DNA of 64,000 bases from SAR324 cluster bacterium. GTDB taxonomy: Bacteria > SAR324 > NAC60-12. The position numbers and the translations under genes are program-made. Positions 28,401 through 35,984 of the stretch are shown here, piece after piece (position 1 is the first letter of the stretch; every line of letters starts with the position of its first letter). The notes beneath the pieces are model-generated. The model saw nothing but the letters and a program-made list of their open reading frames with translations. It had not been told where the DNA came from and ran no database searches. The DNA is taken from positions 124,001 through 188,000 of the forward strand of contig JADFZZ010000002.1 of the NCBI GenBank assembly GCA_015232315.1. The letters run 5' to 3'.

Positions 28401-29165
28401 CTATTGTTTTTCTGCCAGGAAAAAACCGATTTTTCGGAATACATCAGGACTGAACAGCAGGGCAATCTGGCTGATCTCAAAGTCTGCAAACCCTTCTGTG
28501 GATAAATGTGGCAAAAGATCTGAGAATCGGTTGCGGTCGAGAGGGGTGCAAATAGTGAATGCAGGCTTGGTCGGGGTTATTTTCATATTTTTTTGAAGTT
28601 CATCCATAATGGAAGCTGAATTGCGATAAACTTTAGGCAAATATCGTTGTGACTTCTCCGTTGCGTTGCGTTGCGGGGTTTTAGGAATTCCGAGATAAAT
28701 GACTTGTTGTACATAATCAGGATAATGAATCACAATATCTCTGGCAAAAATACCACCTTTGCCATGCGCGATAAGGGTAACAGGCCCCTCCATTGCGGCA
28801 ATTTCCTGGACCCGTTGAATCAGGTTTTCACGCAATTGTTCAGTAGAAGCCCATGAGCGTAATTTCAGCAGATGAACACCATACCCCAATCTTTTGAGAA
28901 ATGCGAACAGCAGATGCCCCGAAATATCCCCCCATGGAAATGACGGAAAGAAAACAACGGGTGAGCCGTTACCAGCCGGAATTCCTTCAAACAAATCTTC
29001 TCGTTGAAATAACTCTTTCAGTTCCCGCAAGGACCGTTTCACCATAGCAGGCGACAGGCGAAGTTTGTTACCAAGAGACGGGTCCGGATTGGTTACCTGT
29101 GTGAATGGAATGGAATGTTCAAGACTGTTTACTGAAGGTGACAGCGATAATGAGTTCATATTCAT
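28401..29165 (-). CDS. Alpha/beta-hydrolase-fold protein lacking the nucleophilic serine
   Basis: The 254-aa product has no signal peptide. After a polar N-terminal 60 residues the fold core begins: PVVFFPSFPWGD (oxyanion region), GYGVHLLKLRSWAS, and the elbow VTLIAHGKGGIFARDIV, then VIYLGIPKTP. Lipase/PGAP1-like relatives read H-S-x-G-G at the elbow; here the serine is glycine (codon GGC). The rest of the elbow and the small residues are kept, so the fold is probably intact but classic Ser-His-Asp catalysis is not possible. It is the second such case in the window, after 2471-3625. The gene is convergent with aroK. Confidence 0.65.
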   Translation of the reverse strand: MNMNSLSLSPSVNSLEHSIPFTQVTNPDPSLGNKLRLSPAMVKRSLRELKELFQREDLFEGIPAGNGSPVVFFPSFPWGDISGHLLFAFLKRLGYGVHLLKLRSWASTEQLRENLIQRVQEIAAMEGPVTLIAHGKGGIFARDIVIHYPDYVQQVIYLGIPKTPQRNATEKSQRYLPKVYRNSASIMDELQKNMKITPTKPAFTICTPLDRNRFSDLLPHLSTEGFADFEISQIALLFSPDVFRKIGFFLAEKQ

Positions 29166-29253
29166 TCCTTTTTCACAAGCAGGTTAGCTCCAAATTTTAA
29201 GGCTCGCAAAACTATTACAGACTGTGAAAAAAATCAATGATTTCTTATGGAAG

Positions 29254-30714
29254 CTATTTTATGCTCAATTCGGTAGGAACCCATGCCATGATACTGTCTA
29301 ATGTGAAGCGAACCAGATTGTAGTGAAACAGCATTGCCGTTTTCAAGAGCAAAAATCTGTGAACTTCCCAACTTTCGATCAAGTCGCTGCCCTCTGCCAC
29401 TGAAAACAGTGGGACATGAGGCAACAATATTTTCAGACAATGGGATTTACAGACGTTTTTACTGGTCGAATCCTTCCTTTTCAGAGCATCTTCAATGAGG
29501 TTATCGGTGACATAGGCCAGTTGCAGTAGCTGTTTATCAAGAGCCGCGCCTTCCTGCAAAATATGCTTTTTGAATTGTTCTTCAAAAACCAGGAGATCTC
29601 CTGGTCTCGATAAGAAAATCTGTCGCAATCCTTTCATCTGTTTTTGAAGAACTTTGTCATACTGGTCAAGCAACTGATCTCGAATCCTTTCCGGGGAGAA
29701 CCATCCAATAATTTCTTGAAAGGAGGTGGAAGCTTCGCATTCAAAATATTGAGACAGTTTAATCAACAGGGGTTGAATATATTGGAAACTGAACACATAA
29801 ACATAGTGTCTCAAATGAGATCCAAATATTGCGATGTCATCTTCATTTCTAAAATTATTCCATTTCAGAACCTGATCCAAAGGGTTGTCAGGATGTAAAA
29901 AATGTGATCGGAGATACTTCTGTGAACATCGTTCTTCAAGAGCGATTCCCAAGGCATGTTCCAGTTTGTGTATGAGATCAAGATCACTCAACCGTAAGCG
30001 CTGGTCAACAACCATAACGCGGAGGCAATGCTGATAAATTGTGATTCGAAAATCGTAATCTTCATGTTGTCCCAATCTATTGATCAGTTCCTGTGGATTT
30101 TGTGGATTGGCCAGATAAAGTCTGCATACGCGTTTGTTTTTGTTTTCCTGTAGCAGGGCATCAATGGTCCACTGAATTAATTGTTCTTCTTCATAACTTA
30201 AAATATCATCAGCATAGGCGGCAAGAATCATCATTTTGATGAGATAAACCTTTTGTGCTTCCTGCCACGTATATATTTTTTGATGATTGATCAGTGAAAC
30301 GGCGTTATGTTCAATGCGTATTTCAAACTCATAACTTTTAACCATTTCCGCAAAATACTGAAATATTGAAGGCTTCTGCTGTAGTTTGCTGAGGAGATGC
30401 TTGAATACAGAACAATTTCTGGGATGAAACGATAAATAATTTTCCAGAACCTCGATCAGAATATTGATGCATTCCGCAACAGTCTGGGCGTTCTCAACGC
30501 GTTGCTTGTTTGACCCGAATACAAGTAGATTCCACAGTCGTTTGAACCACAATTCTGTTCTGATATCCGAAACATCAAAAGAATCACAGTTTAATAATTT
30601 CAGACAATCGTCCACAATAATTTGTGACAGATCGTTGTCTTCCAGCAGATGGAAATTAAATTCCATGGAATTGATGGAATGGCGTAATTCCAGATTTTTG
30701 ATTTGTACAACCAT
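29254..30714 (-). CDS. Unknown protein with TerB-like helical region
   Basis: A TTG at 30726 is in frame; the ATG at 30714 (MVVQIKNLEL) is preferred. The product of about 486 residues is soluble and mostly helical. Residues about 160-260 resemble the TerB/DUF533-type tellurite-resistance fold, marked by a helix with acidic pair (KMMILAAYADDILSYEEEQLI) and a second half-repeat (CLRVMVVDQRLRLSDLDLI). No other domain is recognised. It starts 13 bp after the stop of the ABC transporter gene, so the two form an operon; it may be a cytoplasmic partner of the transporter. Function unknown. Confidence 0.55.
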   Translation of the reverse strand: MVVQIKNLELRHSINSMEFNFHLLEDNDLSQIIVDDCLKLLNCDSFDVSDIRTELWFKRLWNLLVFGSNKQRVENAQTVAECINILIEVLENYLSFHPRNCSVFKHLLSKLQQKPSIFQYFAEMVKSYEFEIRIEHNAVSLINHQKIYTWQEAQKVYLIKMMILAAYADDILSYEEEQLIQWTIDALLQENKNKRVCRLYLANPQNPQELINRLGQHEDYDFRITIYQHCLRVMVVDQRLRLSDLDLIHKLEHALGIALEERCSQKYLRSHFLHPDNPLDQVLKWNNFRNEDDIAIFGSHLRHYVYVFSFQYIQPLLIKLSQYFECEASTSFQEIIGWFSPERIRDQLLDQYDKVLQKQMKGLRQIFLSRPGDLLVFEEQFKKHILQEGAALDKQLLQLAYVTDNLIEDALKRKDSTSKNVCKSHCLKILLPHVPLFSVAEGSDLIESWEVHRFLLLKTAMLFHYNLVRFTLDSIMAWVPTELSIK

Positions 30715-30727
30715 GGTGTTTCTCAAA

Positions 30728-33700
30728 TTACATTTTCAGTAAATTCGCGGGATTCTCTTTCAATGCTTTTTTTACCAGTCTGAACGTTGGCAGATACATG
30801 GAAATCATACCTAAAATAACAGGTAACAGATAATGTGGTGTCCAATAGGTGAAGCTCAAGTCCAGATGTGTTTGTTGAATCATTAATGAAATCAATGCGC
30901 TTAAAATTAATGTACTCGCCAAACTTCCTATAAAGGCTACGAAAAACAAAATGGATGTTTCAATAAGAAATATATTCAGAATGGATTGATTGGAGCCACC
31001 AAAAGAAATCAGCAACCCAATGTCTGAATATTTGCGTTCAATATGTATTTTGCATGAAATCCAGAAATTGAACGATGCCAACAAGACCAGTGAGCCAATG
31101 ATGATCGCCGTTACCAACGCAAACAGATTGGTCATTTTCTGCAGATTGGTGATATCAGAAATCACATCTCCAGCCACGTTAAAGTCCAGATCCGGCCTTT
31201 TTAATAACTGAACGACAGGGATCACATCATCAAGCTTGTCCACATAAACCACTAATTGCTGATATTCTCCCGCACTGTAGGGTTGCGGCTCCAGATCCAG
31301 TTCTTCGGGGTATTCCCAGGCGATCCAGAGGGGGTCCAGTTTTCCAGTAAGTGTCTCTATCATCTGAAGAATATCCTGCCAGTATTCTTTCTGAATTAAC
31401 GGAATATCTTCACTGATCCGGCCAATCGTGAGCAGGATTTCATCCTGATTTTCCAAATAATCCATCAGCATGATCTGTGAATTATTGGTTTCCATGGAGC
31501 AATCTGGATGAAGATAACTGTCACATCTGAATTTATGAACAAGATTCCGCAGAATATCTTCATTCCACTTGTCTGACGGAATGGTCAGGGTAATCTGCCC
31601 AAATCGTTGAGGTTTTATGAGAATTTGCCTGTTGTAATCCAGAAAAAACTCTTCAAGAACAATGAAATCCTTATTATCTGGCAGTTCTTCAATCCGGTCC
31701 AGAATAGCCACATAATAGGAATAGCGCTGTATTCGCAATTCGAGTTGTTTAGGGTTTTGGACAACATGAGTGTTCAGAATGTTTTGGAAATTTTGTGATT
31801 CAATAAAAGCCAGGCCTTTCACATAGTCAGTACTATCAGACAGGATTTTAGATAAATTGGTCACAAACTGATACTGGGCATATTGATCAATAAAACGATA
31901 TTCAGGTTCCTGCGTCAGCAATATATTGAGTTCGGGTGTCTTGTTTGAAACTTCCAGTACCCGTCGAACAATTTTGACGATTTCCTGCTCAAAGCGGTCT
32001 GTGGGTTGTTTATGTTGTTTGAATTTTTTAAATGTACTCAACAAGTCCGGGAACGTTTCAGGCAGGATGTATCCTAACCGTGAAGTCAAAAATGAGTTTG
32101 TGACAATCATCTGGTGTGGGTCAACCGGTCGTGGTTTTGCGAACCATTGAGTCAAATGCTGCTGGCGCATCAAGATCCCCTGGATGGGATCTTCGATAGA
32201 AACAGTTTGTCCAACACCCCGGAGTGTTCTCTGATCAGAAGTTAAAAATTGAAGATGAATTTCGTTTTGGCCCTTGACGTTCACCGCCCCTGAATTTTGA
32301 TTCTGCTGAGGATTATTTTGAGAAACTGTGGGCAGTACAAATTCATTTCCACGACGTTGCATCGAATTCAATTGGGTCATTGTTCCTTGTGTGAAGGTCG
32401 GATATTTTTCGCTGGGAGAGACTCTTAACCGTAAAAAACTGGATTTTTCCAGTTCCTCAATCTGGGCTTGTTCAGATCCTTTCAGAAAACCGATCAACAG
32501 GAATGAAATTGTAAAAAACAGCATAAAAGAGATGGTTTGGACCAATGCCTGGTTGGGCAATTTCAATTCCCGATTAGGGAAAATGTCATTTTTCGCATAT
32601 TGATAACAGAAAGATACAGGTGGTTCCTTGATTTTCTGTTCATGGGGATCCTGGTACACCAACTGCTTTTGGTGTTCTTCTGAAAGTCCAATGCTTGCTT
32701 GCTGGCGTTTGGAAAGAGAAATGGCGTGTTGAATCCATTCTTTGAGATTGGGATGGCCATCACTTTTTCTTAAAAACGATAAATGCCGTCCTTGCAGACG
32801 AGATTCCCCTGTGGAGTTTGATTTAGGCCATTCAACAGGAGAGAGCAACCAGAAATTATCTCCATATTTGTAGGCCAGATCAACATCATGACAAATCAGG
32901 ATGACACACCGCTCTTCAGGCAATGCCTGACACCAGTCGCGTAGTCGCTGTAAAATGATATTGGCACTGTAGGTATCCAATGCCGCAGTGGGTTCATCGG
33001 CAAACATGATGGGGGCATTTGCGAGAATAGCGCGTCCTAGTGAGAATCGCTGTCGCTGTCCCCCTGAAATCTGTGTGGGATATTTCTGGAGATACCCTTC
33101 TTCCAGCCGGACAAATTGTTCGAGAACAAAATCAGAATCAATTCCCTGGCCTTTTTCAATGTGGTGGCCTTTGAGCAGGTTAGATAATTCGAAATTATTT
33201 TTATTATTGAAAGTCCGAATCAGATAATCATCCTGAAACATGAAACTGAAGGCGTTTTGCCTTAAAAAAATCTGTTCTTCCTGATTGAGTTTTTCATCAT
33301 ATTCATATTTTTTCCCGCCATATTCCAGATTCAGCGAAGTTTTTTCATGATCATATTGATCCATCATGGCCAGAATGTTCATAAGGGTTGATTTGCCACA
33401 ACCGTTTCCTCCCATCAGCACTGTGACTTCACCAGTGGGAATGATGATGTCTTCCGTTATGTTGCGCTCAACCCATGTAATGATATGATCCAGACTCATG
33501 GGTTCTTGTGAGGGAACTTCAAAGGCTTCTGCCATTTCTTTCAGAATTTGTGGAGAATGGCCTGATGCCTGATGAAACTGTTCAAACAATTGAGGAATAT
33601 CTAATTCCAGATATTCAACTTTTGACAGATATTCTTCAGAAATATCCCGGAGTTTATTAACACAGGTCTCCATTTTGGGATAAACATTCAGCAGAAACTC

Positions 33701-33760
33701 ATTATTTCCTGACTGAAAATGTCTGACAACCTTTTGTATCTGAAATAAATTTTTCGGCAT
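30728..33760 (-). CDS. Large MacB/FtsX-type ABC transporter with fused ATPase
   Basis: The 1010-aa product has a 90-residue N-terminal helical extension and then an ABC ATPase: Walker A GGNGCGKST (117-125), signature ISGGQRQRF (231 on), Walker B IMFADEPTA (251 on) and H-loop LICHDVD. A first membrane helix (TISFMLFFTISFLLIGFL) lies near residue 410. A periplasmic domain of about 450 residues follows, then three C-terminal helices of the FtsX/MacB permease core (LFALVTAIIIGSLVLL and following). This order equals MacB, but MacB has about 650 residues, so the extension and the periplasmic domain are enlarged. Such transporters move no substrate through the membrane but drive export of periplasmic peptides or lipoproteins. 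No MacA or TolC gene is adjacent. Confidence 0.8.
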   Translation of the reverse strand: MPKNLFQIQKVVRHFQSGNNEFLLNVYPKMETCVNKLRDISEEYLSKVEYLELDIPQLFEQFHQASGHSPQILKEMAEAFEVPSQEPMSLDHIITWVERNITEDIIIPTGEVTVLMGGNGCGKSTLMNILAMMDQYDHEKTSLNLEYGGKKYEYDEKLNQEEQIFLRQNAFSFMFQDDYLIRTFNNKNNFELSNLLKGHHIEKGQGIDSDFVLEQFVRLEEGYLQKYPTQISGGQRQRFSLGRAILANAPIMFADEPTAALDTYSANIILQRLRDWCQALPEERCVILICHDVDLAYKYGDNFWLLSPVEWPKSNSTGESRLQGRHLSFLRKSDGHPNLKEWIQHAISLSKRQQASIGLSEEHQKQLVYQDPHEQKIKEPPVSFCYQYAKNDIFPNRELKLPNQALVQTISFMLFFTISFLLIGFLKGSEQAQIEELEKSSFLRLRVSPSEKYPTFTQGTMTQLNSMQRRGNEFVLPTVSQNNPQQNQNSGAVNVKGQNEIHLQFLTSDQRTLRGVGQTVSIEDPIQGILMRQQHLTQWFAKPRPVDPHQMIVTNSFLTSRLGYILPETFPDLLSTFKKFKQHKQPTDRFEQEIVKIVRRVLEVSNKTPELNILLTQEPEYRFIDQYAQYQFVTNLSKILSDSTDYVKGLAFIESQNFQNILNTHVVQNPKQLELRIQRYSYYVAILDRIEELPDNKDFIVLEEFFLDYNRQILIKPQRFGQITLTIPSDKWNEDILRNLVHKFRCDSYLHPDCSMETNNSQIMLMDYLENQDEILLTIGRISEDIPLIQKEYWQDILQMIETLTGKLDPLWIAWEYPEELDLEPQPYSAGEYQQLVVYVDKLDDVIPVVQLLKRPDLDFNVAGDVISDITNLQKMTNLFALVTAIIIGSLVLLASFNFWISCKIHIERKYSDIGLLISFGGSNQSILNIFLIETSILFFVAFIGSLASTLILSALISLMIQQTHLDLSFTYWTPHYLLPVILGMISMYLPTFRLVKKALKENPANLLKM

Positions 33761-33940
33761 ATTTCAACAGAGGCAATGATTCGCAATAAATTTCGAAGGA
33801 TATAAAAATTGGTATTCCCTGTATCAGGTTCTTAACAAGGACAATTCGATATGGAAAGGATTAATTTATTGAGGTGTGAAACTCCGGGGTAAAAACGACC
33901 GGAGTTTGAGGAATGGGCATGGTATTTGAGGGGTTGAGAG

Positions 33941-34078
33941 TTAAATTGGTTTACGTGACATGCGGTCCAAATGGCGTTTCCACGCAATAATGACATCAAT
34001 GCCAACGGATAAATCTTCATAATACTGATGAATACTGCTGATCCATTCATTGGAAAATTTCATTTTATTATATTCCAT
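33941..34078 (-). CDS. 45-residue small protein of unknown function
   Basis: A short frame starts at an ATG at 34078 and ends with TAA at 33941. It reads MEYNKMKFSNEWISSIHQ and continues YYEDLSVGIDVIIAWKRH, ending MSRKPI. A strong purine-rich ribosome site (AAAGGAAAGGAACG) stands just before the ATG, which is why I prefer this frame to an overlapping longer one at 33832-34050. The protein is predicted to be helical and amphipathic with no signal peptide. It lies between the ABC transporter and a lipoprotein gene near an NHLP precursor. I do not recognise a family. Confidence 0.55.
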   Translation of the reverse strand: MEYNKMKFSNEWISSIHQYYEDLSVGIDVIIAWKRHLDRMSRKPI

Positions 34079-34219
34079 AGCGTTCCTTTCCTTTTTTGAT
34101 CATTAGGGGTTATGTTTTGATTGAAGAAAATATACCCGAAACAGAGTCCTCAGCATAAAATTTCAATAGCTCCCTGCACATTGAAATTTTAGTTTTTGAG
34201 AAATGCATACAATCTGCCA

Positions 34220-34843
34220 TTAAAGATCGGTTTGTTCTTCAATGGTGTATAAAAGTTGATAAATGGAATCTACTTTGTCGCATCCATAATTTCTTAAATC
34301 CGTAAAACCTGTCTGTCGTTTATACCCTCCGTCCATTTTTGAAACAGAAAGAATAAACCGAATGTCTGTTCCTGTATCCGTGTTATCAATGAGATTATTG
34401 TCAGGACGATTTGCATTGCTCACGTATTTTGTGCCAGAGACGGTTTTGGTCAGATCGCATCCGGCTGGCGTCCATTGATAATATACTTCTTTGGTGTGTT
34501 GCAATGTGGACCCCTGATTTTTATAAACATTCCTTGTGATGGTAAGCTGGCAGTCAGGATTTGCTAACGTAATGACTTCAACATCATCCTCTAGCGTCAG
34601 AGTGCTTGTGATCAAATCATCAAAGTCCAGAACAGATTCTGATGCTTTTTGTGAACCATCTGTTGCATTGGCATAATCGGGACTCTGGTCGGTTGAATCG
34701 CATTTGGGCTTACTGAGTTCATAAACACCATCTGGGATAGCAATGGCCTGGGAGAAGATATCCGTATTTTTTTCACGCTCTTCACAGCCGGAAATGATGA
34801 TTAAAAAACATATTATTAATGGGCCAGACGATAATTTTTTCAT
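34220..34843 (-). CDS. Lipoprotein of unknown function
   Basis: The 207-aa product has a textbook lipoprotein signal (MKKLSSGPLIICFLII then lipobox ISGC) with Glu-Glu after the cysteine, which suggests outer-membrane sorting. The mature part is acidic, rich in Asp, Thr and Asn, and has four further cysteines (KPKCDS, NPDCQL, AGCDLT, YGCDKV), probably disulfide bonded. No domain is recognised. Spacing to the small gene at 33941 is 141 bp and to the NHLP precursor on the other strand 254 bp. That AT-rich gap should hold divergent promoters. Confidence 0.7.
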   Translation of the reverse strand: MKKLSSGPLIICFLIIISGCEEREKNTDIFSQAIAIPDGVYELSKPKCDSTDQSPDYANATDGSQKASESVLDFDDLITSTLTLEDDVEVITLANPDCQLTITRNVYKNQGSTLQHTKEVYYQWTPAGCDLTKTVSGTKYVSNANRPDNNLIDNTDTGTDIRFILSVSKMDGGYKRQTGFTDLRNYGCDKVDSIYQLLYTIEEQTDL

Positions 34844-35097
34844 GTTTCCTTTTTAAGTAATTGCGGTTAGCAAACTTGAAGCATTATATTTTTATACTTT
34901 GGATTAATTTATAATTAATTGTATTTAATGGATATTTAAAAAAAATTTTAAATACAATAATGCAATTTGCAATTTATTGTGTAGCTATTCTCAACAGGGA
35001 TGATGCAATCATTGTTAGAAAATTCTAGGATTCACACAGATCAAATGATCTAGCACCCGCACCTGATTCAATGTAACTTAAAACAAAGGAGAACACT
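34844..35097. promoter_or_regulatory. AT-rich divergent intergenic region, lipoprotein / NHLP precursor
   Basis: This 254-bp gap separates two divergent genes and is markedly AT-rich, especially 34880-34980, with A/T runs around 34937-34955. No exact sigma-54 or sigma-28 site is seen. A strong ribosome site (AAAGGAGAA) lies just before 35098. Promoters for both genes must be here or very near, but I cannot fix their positions. Confidence 0.4.
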
Positions 35098-35718
35098 ATG
35101 CAACAATATGAATCCATCATTCAAAAAGCCTGGACTGACGCATCTTTCAAATCACGTTTGATGACATCACCTAAAGCAGCGTTTGCTGAAATGGGATATG
35201 ATTTTGGCAACATGGACGTCAAGGTTTTTGATGATGCAGGGGACAATGCTCATTTTGTATTATTGACAAAAGAACAAGCCGCCAGTGTAGATCTGGAAAA
35301 TGATCAGGTTTTGGGACGTGTGACAAAAAAAGCTCTTGAAGACAGCAACTATAAAACACGTCTGATCAGCGATACAACCGCAGCCGTTCGTGAAGTTCTG
35401 GGAGTTGAACCTCCGCTGAACATCCTGGTTCATGAAAATACCGACAAGGTAATCAACCTGGTGATTCCAGCCAATCCTGAAACAGCAGGTGAATTGAGTG
35501 ATACTGATTTGTCCATGGTTGCTGGAGGAAAAGGCCTTGTAATCAACTGTGAAACGATTGCTGGTGCGCTTACAGGTGCGGGCAATCTGACGGCCAAAGT
35601 TGGAAGCTATCTGCCAGGAAATTTTGGCGGATTGTTCAGCTCATTAGGACCTATCATGACTGGTGGTGGTAGCATGGTTGGAAAAACATCAAACTTCCTG
35701 GGTTTTATGGGTGCCTGA
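35098..35718 (+). CDS. NHLP-leader (nitrile hydratase-like leader) peptide precursor
   Basis: The 206-aa product is a ribosomal peptide precursor of the NHLP type. Residues 4-55 resemble the alpha subunit of nitrile hydratase (IIQKAWTDASFKSRLM, SPKAAFAEMGY). Residues 75-125 repeat this module (KKALEDSNYKTRLI, TAAVREVLGV, NLVIPANP). A recognition helix and double-glycine end follow: ELSDTDLSMVAGG, with cleavage expected after Gly144. The core of 62 residues is Gly/Ser/Thr-rich and hydrophobic with one cysteine (Cys151) and G-x-x-x-G-like spacings. The strong ribosome site and its own terminator show a monocistronic, well-expressed gene. No radical SAM, lanthipeptide, YcaO or C39-peptidase gene is in the window, so maturation enzymes, if any, are elsewhere. 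Confidence 0.85.
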   Translation: MQQYESIIQKAWTDASFKSRLMTSPKAAFAEMGYDFGNMDVKVFDDAGDNAHFVLLTKEQAASVDLENDQVLGRVTKKALEDSNYKTRLISDTTAAVREVLGVEPPLNILVHENTDKVINLVIPANPETAGELSDTDLSMVAGGKGLVINCETIAGALTGAGNLTAKVGSYLPGNFGGLFSSLGPIMTGGGSMVGKTSNFLGFMGA

Positions 35719-35748
35719 TTGAGTAACCCCCCGGGTAATTAAATTTCA

Positions 35749-35806
35749 AGAGGTGACTTCCCTGCCTGCCTCCTCATTTCACATTGGGAAGTCACCTCTT
35801 TTTTTA
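35749..35806 (+). terminator. Rho-independent terminator of the NHLP precursor gene
   Basis: A perfect 14-bp stem (AGAGGTGACTTCCC at 35749-35762 with its complement at 35786-35799) is followed by a run of seven T. It lies 31 bp after the stop. The pairing is the strongest terminator hairpin in the window and isolates the precursor gene from the pentapeptide-repeat gene. Confidence 0.93.
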
Positions 35807-35984
35807 TTGTGATGATGTCACATTTTTACGCAGTCCGTCAATATCTCTTCCATAGAATCCATTCTGAAAACATTAAAAAACATAAATCTTCCTTGAGGAA
35901 ACAGAAATACCTCGCTACATTGATAAATCAATATCGTCCAAATATTTTGTATTGGAAATCCCTTCATTTTTCAGGATTTCAGGA

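Noticed and set aside
33832-34050. 72-residue open frame on the minus strand
   Set aside because: It overlaps the 45-residue frame at 33941-34078, which has the strong ribosome site; the longer frame lacks one and has an unlikely composition.
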